This document shows, one piece after another, positions 1-8,495 of a DNA stretch of 64,000 bases. The DNA is from Kitasatospora sp. MAP12-44 (lineage in GTDB: Bacteria; Actinomycetota; Actinomycetes; Streptomycetales; Streptomycetaceae). How positions within the stretch are numbered: position 1 is the stretch's first letter; each line of letters starts with the position of its first letter. The stretch is taken from assembly GCF_029892095.1 (NCBI RefSeq), contig NZ_JARZAE010000004.1, positions 806,001-870,000 on the forward strand, given 5' to 3'. A program made the position numbers and the translations under genes. The notes under the pieces were generated by a model that was not told where the DNA came from, ran no database searches, and worked only from the letters and a program-made list of their open reading frames with translations.

Positions 1-20
1 TCTCGGATCTAGCGTTCGTC

Positions 21-35
21 ACTGACGATATCAGT
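21..35. promoter_or_regulatory. Candidate operator upstream of the first MFS gene
   Basis: ACTGACGATATCAGT has perfect 5-bp inverted arms (ACTGA/TCAGT) around a 5-bp centre and sits 40 bp before the GTG start at 75. That placement suits a TetR- or MarR-type repressor site for an efflux gene. No regulator for it is visible inside the window, so the assignment is inference. Confidence 0.3.
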
Positions 36-74
36 TTTGCCAGTCACGGATGTCAGAATGCGGAGGCGCGGCCA

Positions 75-1304
75 GTGGGCAGGGAGAGCGGGGTCGGGGA
101 AGGCGGACGACGGCTGCCGGGCCGGGTGCGGTTGCTGATCGCGGCCCGCGCCGTCAACCGGCTCGGCGCGTTCTCCATCCCCTTCCTCACCGTGCTGATC
201 ACCACCGACTTCGGCGCCGGCGTGGCGACCGCCGGCCTGGTCTCGGCCGGCTTCGGGCTGGCGACCATCCCTTCCCGGCTGATCGGCGGCCGACTGGCCG
301 ACCGGCTGGGCCGCCGCCGCACCATCGTGCTCGGCCTCAGCGGCTGCGCACTCGCCCAACTCGCCATCGCAGCAGCCCACTCGCTGCTCACAGCGGCACT
401 CTGCGCCGTGCTGCTCGGGCTCGTCTTCGAGCTCTACGAGCCGCCGAGCCAGGCGATGATCGCCGATGCCGTCGACCCGTCCGAGCACGTCCGCGCCTAC
501 AGCGCGCTCAACGCCGCGCTGGCCGCCGGCGGGCTGGGCGCCGGTCTGATCGCCGCCGGGCTGGGGCGGTGGGATCTGCGCTGGCTCTTCGTCGTCGACG
601 CGCTGACCTGCCTGGCCTGCGCGGTCACCGTGCAGTGCGTCCTGCCCGCCGACCGGCCCGTCAAGAGCGAGCAACCCGTCGAGGGCGACCGGTCCGCCTG
701 GCACGACCCGGCGCTGCTCGCGATGCTCGCCGGCGGCACGGTCTTCGCACTGGTCTATATGCAGATCATGATCGCGCTGCCGCTCTCCCTGATCCGCCGC
801 GGACTGCCCGCCTCCGACACCGGACTGGTCCTCGCCGTCTCCGCCGTGACGGTGATCGCGGGGCAACCGCTGCTACGGCTGAGGCAGGCCGCCGCGCTCT
901 CGGCACCCACCGCCCTCGCCCTCGGGCACCTCCTGCTGGCGGCCGGCCTGGCCGGCTACGCGATCGCCCGCAGCCTCCCCGCCTTCCTGGCCTGGACCGT
1001 GCTGTGGAGTCTGGGCGATCTGCTGCTGCTCGGACGCGCCTTCGCTGTCGTCGCCGCGCTCGCGCCACCCGGTGCCAGCGCCCGCTACCTCTCCGTGTAC
1101 GGCACCAGCTGGGGCATCGCCAGCGTCGCCGCTCCCGTGCTGGGCACCCAGTTGCTCGCACGGGCCGGGGTGGGCTGGCTGTGGATGGTGATGGCCGCCG
1201 GCTGCCTGCTCCTCGCCGGCGCCTATCTGGTGCTCGGCACGCCACGGCCCGACCGCTGCCGGGATGCGCGCGGTGCCTTGGCGCGGTGCGATGGGAGCAC
1301 CTGA
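75..1304 (+). CDS. MFS transporter, 12-TM type
   Basis: A 409-residue integral membrane protein of the major facilitator superfamily, probably a proton-driven exporter of small molecules in the cytoplasmic membrane. It has a short basic N-terminus, then regularly spaced hydrophobic segments. A motif-A-like loop, GGRLADRLGRR, lies at about residues 71-81, and acidic loop residues separate the two halves. The GTG at 75 is chosen because the hydrophobic core begins shortly after it. Length is normal for a 12-helix MFS protein. The substrate cannot be told. The DNA ligase downstream starts 20 bp after the stop, so the two may share a transcript without an obvious functional link. Confidence 0.85.
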   Translation: MGRESGVGEGGRRLPGRVRLLIAARAVNRLGAFSIPFLTVLITTDFGAGVATAGLVSAGFGLATIPSRLIGGRLADRLGRRRTIVLGLSGCALAQLAIAAAHSLLTAALCAVLLGLVFELYEPPSQAMIADAVDPSEHVRAYSALNAALAAGGLGAGLIAAGLGRWDLRWLFVVDALTCLACAVTVQCVLPADRPVKSEQPVEGDRSAWHDPALLAMLAGGTVFALVYMQIMIALPLSLIRRGLPASDTGLVLAVSAVTVIAGQPLLRLRQAAALSAPTALALGHLLLAAGLAGYAIARSLPAFLAWTVLWSLGDLLLLGRAFAVVAALAPPGASARYLSVYGTSWGIASVAAPVLGTQLLARAGVGWLWMVMAAGCLLLAGAYLVLGTPRPDRCRDARGALARCDGST

Positions 1305-1323
1305 AACAAGAGAGGTGCCCCGG

Positions 1324-2274
1324 ATGGACCACGCGGTGGACCTGCCCGTCGTCGAGCCGATGCTCGCGACCCCCTCCACCACGCTCCCGCCGGACCGCGG
1401 GTTCGCGGCCGAGGCGAAGTGGGACGGGATCCGGTGCATCGCCCGGATCAGCCGCGCGGGTGTGCGGCTGAGCGGGCGGCACGGCGGCGACCTGACCGGC
1501 CGGTACCCGGAGATCGCCGCCGCGCTCGCCGAACTCCCCCTCGACCGCACGACGTTGGACGGCGAGCTGGTCCAGCTGGACGAGCAGGGCCGCCCCTCCT
1601 TCTCGCTGCTGCAGCAGCGCATCCACCTCACCCGCCCGGAGGCCGTGCAGCGGCTGGCCCGGGCCCGGCCGGTGACCTTCGTGGTCTTCGACGTCCTGCA
1701 TCTGGAGGAGCCGACCCTGCAGCTGCCCTACGTACGGCGCCGCGAACTGCTGGCCGGCCTCGAACTGGGCGGCGCCCGGATCAAGGCGCCGCCGCATTGG
1801 ACGCAGGACGGCGCGGCGGCCTTCGCCTGGACCGCGGAGCACGGCCTGGAGGGCGTCGTCGCCAAGCGGCTGCAGTCCCGCTACACGCCCGGCACCCGCA
1901 CTGCGGACTGGATCAAGGTCAAGCACGTGCGCACGGTGGACATCGTGATCGGCGGCTGGATCCCCGGCGGCCCGGACGGCGCGCTGGTGAAGAGCCTGCT
2001 GTGCGGGGTGCCCGAGCGCGGCGGCCTGCGCTACGTCGGCAATGTCGGCACCGGCTTCGCCCAGGCCGAGCGCCGGGCGCTGGCCGCCGTGCTGCGCCGC
2101 CTGGAGAGCGCCCGGATGCCGTTCATCGGCACGCTGCCGCCGCCTCGGCGCGGCGACGTCGTGCACTGGGTGCGCCCAGTGCTCGGCGCCGAGGTGCAGT
2201 ACCAGGAGTGGACCAGGCCGGAGCGCCGGCTGCGCCACCCCGTCTGGCGCGGCCTGCGCGAACCCGGCCCGTGA
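1324..2274 (+). CDS. ATP-dependent DNA ligase (LigC/LigD-ligase-like)
   Basis: A 316-residue ATP-dependent DNA ligase that would seal nicks through an adenylated lysine intermediate. The nucleotidyltransferase motif I reads AKWDGIR with the adenylated Lys at residue 32. Motifs near EGVVAKR and WIKVK follow, and the C-terminal third (VDIVIGGWIPG onward, GNVGTGF) matches the OB-fold domain. The ATG at 1324 is preferred over upstream in-frame starts because GAGAGGTG lies just upstream and the family begins close to motif I. It is a stand-alone ligase without the polymerase or phosphoesterase domains of full LigD, and no Ku gene is adjacent. This fits the small repair ligases common in Streptomyces; a role in end joining is inference. 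Confidence 0.9.
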   Translation: MDHAVDLPVVEPMLATPSTTLPPDRGFAAEAKWDGIRCIARISRAGVRLSGRHGGDLTGRYPEIAAALAELPLDRTTLDGELVQLDEQGRPSFSLLQQRIHLTRPEAVQRLARARPVTFVVFDVLHLEEPTLQLPYVRRRELLAGLELGGARIKAPPHWTQDGAAAFAWTAEHGLEGVVAKRLQSRYTPGTRTADWIKVKHVRTVDIVIGGWIPGGPDGALVKSLLCGVPERGGLRYVGNVGTGFAQAERRALAAVLRRLESARMPFIGTLPPPRRGDVVHWVRPVLGAEVQYQEWTRPERRLRHPVWRGLREPGP

Positions 2275-2565
2275 GCGCCCGGCTCGGTCTCATCAGTGTT
2301 GGCGGATTCTCACTCAGCGTCCAGGCAGGCGGTGAGCGCAAGCTCGTCGCCAACGGCCAGCAGACACTCATCCGCGTCAACCGGCCCAGCCAGTGAGTTG
2401 GTGTTCCGGCTCACCCGCGCCTTGGGGTCCCGGTTCGACGACGGCGAGGAACTGCCGCAGTCGCCCTGATCCGACCCGCCGACGCTGACACCCCTGGCTC
2501 CGGGTTCCGCCCGAGGGCTGTGTGACGGTACAACTGCTCCTGGAACCGAGGGGGCAGGGACAGAC

Positions 2566-2952
2566 ATGGGTGGACAGCGCGCAGGTCGGGCACAGCTGGT
2601 CATGGAATGGTTTCTGGGGGCTGCCTCAACCGAGCCGAGGACGTTGGCCGACGCGCTCGGCCTCCCCGAGGACGCTCCCGAGCTGGTCCGCCTGCGGCAG
2701 GCGGAGCCGCAGCAGCTCGTCCGGATCGAACGCCTGCACACGGCGGCACAGCGCGCCTTCGAGCGGCGCACGCGCGTCGACGTCTGCCGGGCTCTGGAGT
2801 ACGTGGTGCGCGTCGGCCTGCGGGAGACCGCGGCCGCCCCCGCCCAGAGGGCCCAGAGGCCCGACACCGACCGTTGGCACAGGCCATGCGCCAGGAGGGC
2901 TGGTACCGGGTGGTGGTCGGTTGGCTGCTGGCCACCTCGCTCTTTCTGCTGA
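2566..2952 (+). CDS. Small hypothetical protein, overlaps the next gene
   Basis: 128-residue product, not recognised. The first ~95 residues are helical and charged (repeated Leu/Arg/Glu, e.g. PELVRLRQAEPQQLVRIERL) and have typical Streptomyces codon bias, with AGGGACAG upstream of the ATG. The last ~35 residues look out of frame: rich in Arg, Trp and Cys. The sensible coding signal switches to another frame near 2886. Either this is a short soluble gene overlapping the membrane-protein gene by 67 bp, or one gene was split by a frameshift between about 2830 and 2890. The preceding 291 bp (2275-2565) hold nothing I could assign. Confidence 0.5.
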   Translation: MGGQRAGRAQLVMEWFLGAASTEPRTLADALGLPEDAPELVRLRQAEPQQLVRIERLHTAAQRAFERRTRVDVCRALEYVVRVGLRETAAAPAQRAQRPDTDRWHRPCARRAGTGWWSVGCWPPRSFC

Positions 2953-3167
2953 TCAACGGCGGCATTCTCACCCTGCTCACCCCTCCCGCCATGCCGGACG
3001 GCCTCTGCGGCGGCGCACCGCTGACCCCAGCCGGGCATCAGGCGCTGATCAAGGCCTGGTTCTTCTGGGGTAGCGTCGGCTTCCTCGCCGGGCTGAACGA
3101 GCGCTGGGCGTACGGCCTGCTGCGGCGTGGAAACGAGCAGCGGCCGACCGGCCCGAGCACCGGGTGA
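2886..3167 (+). CDS. Small two-helix membrane protein
   Basis: 93-residue product starting MRQEGWYRVVVGW, with two predicted membrane segments: about residues 6-30 (VVVGWLLATSLFLLI) and 58-75 (AWFFWGSVGFLAGLNERW). A short extracytoplasmic loop joins them and contains one Cys. It overlaps the end of the preceding coding frame, so expression is probably coupled, or the two were once one protein. A perfect 20-bp tandem duplication begins at codon 87 and runs past the stop. Function unknown. Confidence 0.55.
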   Translation: MRQEGWYRVVVGWLLATSLFLLINGGILTLLTPPAMPDGLCGGAPLTPAGHQALIKAWFFWGSVGFLAGLNERWAYGLLRRGNEQRPTGPSTG

Positions 3168-3185
3168 CCGGCCCGAGCACCGGGT
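3146..3185. repeat. Perfect 20-bp tandem duplication
   Basis: GACCGGCCCGAGCACCGGGT occurs twice head to tail at 3146-3165 and 3166-3185. It covers the C-terminal codons and stop of the small membrane protein and the gap before the convergent GroES-like gene. It looks like a recent slippage duplication. Confidence 0.9.
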
Positions 3186-3211
3186 GAGGGACGGCAGTAG
3201 TGTCGGGTCGG

Positions 3212-3478
3212 CTACTCGGCGGTGACCGCCAGGATCTCGTCCTCGGGGATCTCGGCGTAGGCAACGCCGTCCACGTCCAAGTCCACGCCGGAGAAGGTGT
3301 TGTAGAGGACCTTCTCGCCGACCTTGACGTCCACCGGGTGCGGCTTGCCGCCGCCCAGCAGCCGGCCGGGGCCCACCGCCATCACCTCCCCCGTGCGCGT
3401 CTCCGCGTCCCCCTGCCCCGAGCCGTTCTCGATCGGCTTGACGATCAGGTGATCATGCTTCGGGTGGAACTCAGGCAT
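3212..3478 (-). CDS. GroES-family co-chaperonin-like protein
   Basis: 88 residues beginning MPEFHPKHDHLIVKP and ending IPEDEILAVTAE. The layout matches the Cpn10 fold: an N-terminal strand with a conserved lysine (LIVKPIE), a Gly-rich stretch in the mobile-loop/roof region (GEVMAVGPGRLLGGG), the VKVGEKVLYNTFSG core that corresponds to the GDxVLF signature, and a C-terminal EILAV strand like the GroES ending DILAV. It is shorter and more divergent than housekeeping GroES (about 100 residues) and no GroEL lies beside it, so it is a paralogue with uncertain partner. ATG at 3478 is supported by GAGAGGACC upstream on the minus strand. Confidence 0.75.
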   Translation of the reverse strand: MPEFHPKHDHLIVKPIENGSGQGDAETRTGEVMAVGPGRLLGGGKPHPVDVKVGEKVLYNTFSGVDLDVDGVAYAEIPEDEILAVTAE

Positions 3479-3653
3479 GACAGGTCCTCTCGGATCGGCG
3501 AGCGCGGCGCCCTGGGAACAGCCCCGCACGTCGATTCTGCCGGGGTTCACGCGTCCCGCACGCCGACCGGCCGCCAGGGCCGGTCCGGGCCCTGGTCGCA
3601 GCAGTCGCCGAAATGCGCTGCCGGGCCCGGTGCGTCGATGGCAAGGTGGACGC

Positions 3654-4472
3654 ATGGATTACGTGCTCCGGTTTCGTCGTGACGTCCTGGCCTTCGAGGC
3701 AGCGATCCGCCTGGCGGCCGCCGCCGAGACGGCCCTGCTGGTGCCGTCCTGCCCCGGCTGGGCGATCGGCGACCTGGCCATGCACCTGGGCGGGGTGCAC
3801 CGATACGTCGCCCACGTGCTGCGCGGACGGCTCCAGGAGCCGCCGGACAGCACCGACCTCGCCATCCTCCACCTCCCCGCCGACGCCACGGGCTGGCCGG
3901 ACCCGCAGCATGCCCCCAACCGGGCCCCGGTGCCGCCCGGCCTGGCCGACTGGTTCGCGCAGGGCGCCGAGGAGTTGGCCGCGCTGTTCGCGAGCACCCC
4001 GCCCGGCGAGCCGGTGTGGACCTGGTCGGCGGAGCAGAGCGCCGGGTTCTGGCTGCGGATGCAGGCCATCGAGGCCGCCGTCCACCGCTGGGACGCCGAG
4101 CACGCGCTCGGCGACACCCAGCCGATCGACCCCGACCTCGCCGCCGACGCCATCGCCCAGACCTTCGAGGTGATGGCCCCCGCCCGCCGCAGCCTGCGCC
4201 AGGCCCCGCCCGGCTCCGGCGAGCGCATCCGCTTGCGCCGTACCGACGGCCCCGGCACCTGGACGGCGCACTTCGACGGCCCCGATGTCCACCTCGACGC
4301 CCGCCCCGACGCCCGCCCCGACGGCGAAACCGGCTCCTGCGACGTGGAGTTGGCCGGCCCGGCCGAGGAGCTGATGCTCTTCCTCTGGCAGCGCATCCCC
4401 GCCGCCCGCTTGGAGACCAAGGGCGACCAGGCCGTCCTGGACCGCTACTTCACCCTCGTCCCACCGGTCTGA
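3654..4472 (+). CDS. Maleylpyruvate isomerase family / mycothiol-dependent DinB-like protein
   Basis: 272-residue protein of the DinB/MDMPI superfamily. The N-terminal part shows the typical SCPGWAIGDLAMHLGGVHRYV segment, with the first metal-binding His of the family in AMHLG, and the later AIEAAVHRWDAEHAL segment supplies a second. The C-terminal ~90 residues match the MDMPI C-terminal domain (DVELAGPAEELMLFLWQR). Family members are mycothiol-linked isomerases or transferases, but most are uncharacterised. The ATG at 3654 is preceded by AAGGTGG. It is divergent from the GroES-like gene. The substrate cannot be inferred. Confidence 0.8.
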   Translation: MDYVLRFRRDVLAFEAAIRLAAAAETALLVPSCPGWAIGDLAMHLGGVHRYVAHVLRGRLQEPPDSTDLAILHLPADATGWPDPQHAPNRAPVPPGLADWFAQGAEELAALFASTPPGEPVWTWSAEQSAGFWLRMQAIEAAVHRWDAEHALGDTQPIDPDLAADAIAQTFEVMAPARRSLRQAPPGSGERIRLRRTDGPGTWTAHFDGPDVHLDARPDARPDGETGSCDVELAGPAEELMLFLWQRIPAARLETKGDQAVLDRYFTLVPPV

Positions 4473-4569
4473 CCCACCCTCGCCGACGCCTTCGGGACGG
4501 CGCCTGGCGAGCCGGCCGCGCACGGAAACTCCGTCGACGCGCCCGACGGCGGCTGATAGAACCGGCGCT

Positions 4570-5847
4570 GTGACCGACGCCGAGATCCGACCCATCACCG
4601 CTGCCGAAACCGTCGACTTCCTGCGCATCGTGCCGTCCTACGCCGGCACCCCCAACTGGGAACCGGAGCCGGCCGCGTGGCACGCGGGAGTCGGGGTCGC
4701 GCCGCCGTTCGGCTCCCGCGCCGGCGAGGACCAACTGCGCGCTGCAGCCGCCAGGTTCACCGACCTGGACCGTACGCAGGCCGCCTACGCGGACGGGCGG
4801 ATGGTGGGCACCTCGCAGCTACTCTCGCTGCGGCTCACCGTCCCCGGCGCGGGACCCGTGCCGATGGGCGGGGTGACCTGCGTCGGCGTGCTGCCCACGT
4901 ACCGGCGGCAGGGGCTGCTCACCGCGATGATGCGCGCGATGCTCGACGACTGCCGCGAGCGCGGCGAGGCGCTGGCCGCGCTCAGCGCGAGCTCGGGTGG
5001 CATCTACGGCCGGTACGGCTTCGGCCCGGCCACCTACACGATCCGCTGGGAGCTGGACCGCCCGGGCGCCCGACTCGCCCGCCCGCAGGACCGGTTGGGC
5101 CGCATCGAGCTGGTGGACGCCGCCACCGCCCTGGCCGCCTTCGCTGCGCTGCACGACCAGGTCCGGGCGACCCGGATCGGCGAGGTCAGCGCGTACCCCG
5201 GCTTCTGGGACCACCGGGGCAGCCAGGACAGCCAGTTCCTGCTGCACTACGACGCCGCCGGCCGGGTCGACGGCGCCGCCGACTACCGCACCCCGTGGTC
5301 GCCGGACCCGGCCACTGCCGGCACCGTCCAGGTCGACCGGCTGGAGGCGGCGTCCGCCGGGGCCTACACCGACCTGTGGTCGTTCCTCACCACCCTGGAG
5401 TTGACCAAGCGCGTGGTCGCGGCCAAACGGCCGGTCGACGAGCCGCTGCGCTGGCAGCTCGCCGACTCGCGGGCGCTGCGGATCACCCGGCAGAGCGACG
5501 ACCTGTGGGTGCGCCTGGTCGACCTGCCCGCCGCCCTGGCCGGCCGCACGTACCAGGTGTCCCGGAGGCTGGTCATCGAGGTCACCGACCCCTTCTGCCC
5601 CTGGAACGAGGGCTGCTGGGTACTGGACGGCGGCCCGGACGGCGCCCACTGCACGCGCGCGGTGACCGGCGCGCGGCCCGATCTCTCACTGGACGCCGCG
5701 ACCCTCGGGTCCGCCTACCTGGGCGCCACCCCGCTCGGTTCACTCGCCGCCGCCGGCCTGGTGCACGAGCACGTCAGCGGCGCCCTCGCCCGGGCCACCG
5801 CGATGTTCGCCCAGCCCCGCGCGCCGCACAACGCCATCGGCTTCTGA
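4570..5847 (+). CDS. Eis-like GNAT N-acetyltransferase
   Basis: 425-residue three-part protein resembling Eis, the mycobacterial multi-acetylating aminoglycoside acetyltransferase. An N-terminal GNAT domain carries the acetyl-CoA loop (VLPTYRRQGLLTAMM, about residues 112-126). A second degenerate GNAT region and a C-terminal sterol-carrier-like domain follow. The protein ends in Phe (AIGF); in Eis the C-terminal Phe carboxylate takes part in catalysis, so the ending is significant. GYGFGPATY after the acetyl-CoA loop is also typical. GTG start at 4570. It could acetylate cationic antibiotics or peptides, but the natural substrate is unknown. Confidence 0.8.
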   Translation: MTDAEIRPITAAETVDFLRIVPSYAGTPNWEPEPAAWHAGVGVAPPFGSRAGEDQLRAAAARFTDLDRTQAAYADGRMVGTSQLLSLRLTVPGAGPVPMGGVTCVGVLPTYRRQGLLTAMMRAMLDDCRERGEALAALSASSGGIYGRYGFGPATYTIRWELDRPGARLARPQDRLGRIELVDAATALAAFAALHDQVRATRIGEVSAYPGFWDHRGSQDSQFLLHYDAAGRVDGAADYRTPWSPDPATAGTVQVDRLEAASAGAYTDLWSFLTTLELTKRVVAAKRPVDEPLRWQLADSRALRITRQSDDLWVRLVDLPAALAGRTYQVSRRLVIEVTDPFCPWNEGCWVLDGGPDGAHCTRAVTGARPDLSLDAATLGSAYLGATPLGSLAAAGLVHEHVSGALARATAMFAQPRAPHNAIGF

Positions 5848-5863
5848 GCGGAGACCCGCACCC

Positions 5864-6316
5864 ATGACCAGCAGTACCGCCATTCGCGCCGTCAACGCGC
5901 TCACCGCCCGCTGGGCCACCGCTCTGCCCGCCGGCATCCATGAGCAGCTCAGCGGGGAGGTCGACCTGCTGGGGCAGCCGGCGCTGTTCGGACTGGCGAC
6001 GGCGGCCGACACCTCGCGTGGCCACTTCCCCGGCATCAGCGCCTCGCCGCCGCTCGCCGTGCAGTGCGCCGCTCAGGCGATGACGGCGACCTTCGGTGCC
6101 CGCGGCTTCCGCTCGGCGGCGGTCACCTCGCTGGTCGCCTGTGGGGGCGCGATGCCCCGCTACCCGTACCGCGTGCGCCGGATCGACGCCCGCTTCGACC
6201 ACCCGTTCGGCTTCCTCGTCGTGCACCGCACCTCGCGGCTGGTCCTGGGCGCCGGCTGGGTCGCCGAGCCCGAGCTGCTCCCTTCGTACGAATCGGACGA
6301 GGACGAGTGGCTGTAG
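5864..6316 (+). pseudogene. Internally deleted serpin (serine protease inhibitor) remnant or minimal serpin
   Basis: 150 residues. The start (AIRAVNALTARWATAL) resembles helix A of bacterial serpins. From about residue 34 the sequence matches the serpin C-terminal third: LFGLATAADTSRGHFPGIS, then a hinge-like AARSAAVT region, and FDHPFGFLVVHRTSRLVLGAGWVAEP, the counterpart of the serpin signature HPFLFFIxHxxTxxxLFxGxxxxP. Full serpins are about 370-420 residues, so roughly 230 central residues are missing. The reading frame is intact with normal codon bias. It cannot fold as a normal serpin. It starts 17 bp after the acetyltransferase stop. It is either a decaying gene or a shortened family. 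Confidence 0.6.
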
Positions 6317-6402
6317 CCCAATCGGTTCGCTTCTGTACGCAAGCCGCACCGGCAGGGGCACGGCGGGGGATCCACCGGGGATCACCCGTCGAAAGGACTG
6401 TC

Positions 6403-7305
6403 ATGTCGAAACACCTGGTCAGCCGCGTCAGCCGGGCCGCCGCCGTCACCGCCCTCACGCTGGCCGCCGCGGTCGGCACCGCGGGCCCGGTCGGCGCGAC
6501 CTCGCCGGAGGACCACCCGATCGAGGTCTCCCTGGGCGCCGACGGCATCCAGGCGCCGGACAGCGCGCAGGGCGGCCTGGTCAGCTTCCGGGTCCGCACC
6601 GACGACAAGAACGGCCGCCAGCTCCAACTGCTGCGCCCGCACGACGGCGTCAGCGTCGACCAGATGCTGCACGACCTCGCCGACTCGTTCAGCCCGACCG
6701 GGACGACCGCCGCGGCGGGCATCCGGGCGGTCCGTACGGAGTCCGACGCGCTGGGCGGCGCACTGGTGACGCCCGACGTGCACGAGCAGTTCACCGAGGA
6801 GGTCACACCGGGCGCCGTCTACCTGCTGGACCTCACCGCCTTCGCGGCGGACCCGACCCACCCGGTGGTCAAGCAGCTGAACCTGGTCGGCACCAACGGC
6901 CAGAGCGCCAACCAGGTCCGCTACGACGACGGCATGGTGATCGAGCACGACGAGGCGGCCGGTCCGCGCTTCCAGACCGAGGCTGTCGACCACGCCCACC
7001 TGGCCTATCTGGTGCGCAACAGCTCCAAGGAGATCCACGAGCTGCAGCTGCGCCCGGTGGCGGCCGGCACCACCGACGAGGACCTGCGGATCTACTTCTC
7101 GCAGCTCGCGGCAGGCGGTCAGCCGGCCTCCCCGTTCACCGGCCCGGCGACCGGTTTCGGCGCCATCTCGCCGGAGCGCAGTGCCTCGATCCAGGCCCAC
7201 GGCCTGCAGCCCGGCAGCTACGCGCTGCTCTGCCTGGTACCCGACGAGCAGCTCGGCTTCTCGCACTCCTTCCAGGGGATGCACAAGATCGTTACCCTGC
7301 AGTGA
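6403..7305 (+). CDS. Secreted protein, cupredoxin-like C-terminal part
   Basis: 300 residues with a Sec signal peptide (basic SKHLVSRVSR, then a hydrophobic AAAVTALTLAAAVGTA stretch, cleavage likely near residue 31 after GPVGA). The mature protein has two similar beta-rich halves of about 130 residues. The second ends GSYALLCLVPDEQLGFSHSFQGMHKIVTLQ, which resembles the edge of cupredoxin-like domains but has no complete copper ligand set I can identify. GAAAGGA upstream supports ATG at 6403. Extracellular; function unknown. Confidence 0.75.
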   Translation: MSKHLVSRVSRAAAVTALTLAAAVGTAGPVGATSPEDHPIEVSLGADGIQAPDSAQGGLVSFRVRTDDKNGRQLQLLRPHDGVSVDQMLHDLADSFSPTGTTAAAGIRAVRTESDALGGALVTPDVHEQFTEEVTPGAVYLLDLTAFAADPTHPVVKQLNLVGTNGQSANQVRYDDGMVIEHDEAAGPRFQTEAVDHAHLAYLVRNSSKEIHELQLRPVAAGTTDEDLRIYFSQLAAGGQPASPFTGPATGFGAISPERSASIQAHGLQPGSYALLCLVPDEQLGFSHSFQGMHKIVTLQ

Positions 7306-7322
7306 GAGCGAAGGGGTCAAGG

Positions 7323-7350
7323 CATCCTGTTCCGGCCCCCTTTCAGGATG
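7323..7350. terminator. Weak inverted repeat after the secreted protein
   Basis: CATCCTG (7323-7329) and CAGGATG (7344-7350) form a 7-bp stem with a 14-nt loop 18 bp beyond the stop codon. No T-run follows. It may act as an intrinsic terminator or mRNA-stabilising hairpin. Confidence 0.4.
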
Positions 7351-7483
7351 GAATCCCAAAATCTCCCAGCCCGAGACCACCTCAGTCGAACTCGCCTGCA
7401 CCGCAGGAGAGTTAGCCGATCGTAAGCCGGCCGGACCCGCTGTCGCCGACTCTGCGGTCGGCGACGCTGCGGTCGGCGACTCT

Positions 7484-8440
7484 GTGATCGCCAAAGCTGT
7501 GATCTCCGACGGCGCGGTCGCCGGCGGCGCGGTCGGCCGAGTGGTCAGTCGGACGCTCGGCCGGGCTCCCGCCGGCGGCCTGGTGGTGGCCGGCCTGTGC
7601 GGACTGCAGGGCGGCGCCGCCCTGGCCACCCGGCTCTACCCGGCCGTCGGCATCGGCGGCGTGGTGAGCCTGCGGCTCTGCCTGGCGGCGGCCGTGCTCT
7701 GCGCGCTCTGGCGCCCCGGGCTGCTGCGCGAGCGCGGCACCGGCCTGCGCCGGGAGCCCGGCACCCTCGGCCTGATCGCCGCCGCCGGCACCCTGCTGGC
7801 GATCCATCACCTGACCTACTACAACGCGGTGGCCCGACTCCCGCTGGGCGCCGCCACCACCGTCGAGTTCCTCGGCCCCTTCGCGCTCGCGCTGGCCGGC
7901 TCGCGGCGCGGCGCCGACCTGGCGTGGGCGCTGCTCGCACTGACCGGCGTGGCGCTCCTGGGCGGCGGCGGGCTCGCCCTGAACGCCGTGGGTCTCGGCT
8001 TCGCTGCGGTGGCCGGAGCCTGCTGGGCCGGCTACATCCTGGTCTCGGCCCGGCTGGCCCACCGGGTACGCGACGGGGGCGCGCTCGCGCTCGCCGTCAC
8101 CTGGGGCGCCCTGCTGAGCCTGCCGTTCGGCCTGGCCTCCGGCGGCACGGCGCTGCTGAAGCCCTGGGTGCTGGCGCTCGGCCTGGCGGTGGCGGTGCTC
8201 TCCAGCGTGCTGCCGTACTCCTTCCAGTTCGAGGCGATCCGGCGGCTGCCCGCGGGCGTCTTCGGCATCCTGACCAGCCTGGAGCCCGCCCTGGGTGCCG
8301 TGGTCGGCCTGCTCTTCCTCGACCAGCGGCTCGCCGCCGTGCAGTGGATCGGCATCGCCGCGGTCGCCAGCGCCTCGGCGGGCGCTACCCGGCCCGGCGG
8401 GCGCCCGTCCTCGCGCCCGTCCCCCCGCCCGTCCTTGTAA
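7484..8440 (+). CDS. EamA/RhtA-family drug/metabolite transporter
   Basis: About 318 residues, ten predicted helices in two EamA repeats. Clear landmarks are VVAGLCGLQGGAALATRLYPAVGIGG at the first helix, LLAIHHLTYYNAVARLPLGAATTVEFLGPFALAL, and the second-repeat PYSFQFEAIRRLPAGVFGILTSLEPALGAVVGLLFLDQR. This is the RhtA-like subgroup, exporters of amino acids or related metabolites. The start is uncertain: GTG at 7484 is the first good candidate, and the frame stays open upstream through a repetitive Ala/Val/Gly/Asp stretch built from repeats of GTCGGCGAC. The C-terminus is a Pro/Ser/Arg tail. Confidence 0.75.
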   Translation: MIAKAVISDGAVAGGAVGRVVSRTLGRAPAGGLVVAGLCGLQGGAALATRLYPAVGIGGVVSLRLCLAAAVLCALWRPGLLRERGTGLRREPGTLGLIAAAGTLLAIHHLTYYNAVARLPLGAATTVEFLGPFALALAGSRRGADLAWALLALTGVALLGGGGLALNAVGLGFAAVAGACWAGYILVSARLAHRVRDGGALALAVTWGALLSLPFGLASGGTALLKPWVLALGLAVAVLSSVLPYSFQFEAIRRLPAGVFGILTSLEPALGAVVGLLFLDQRLAAVQWIGIAAVASASAGATRPGGRPSSRPSPRPSL

Positions 8441-8495
8441 GGCCGTCCACATTGGCCTCGAAAAAAAGATGACTTTCCGCGCCTAGGATGGGCGC

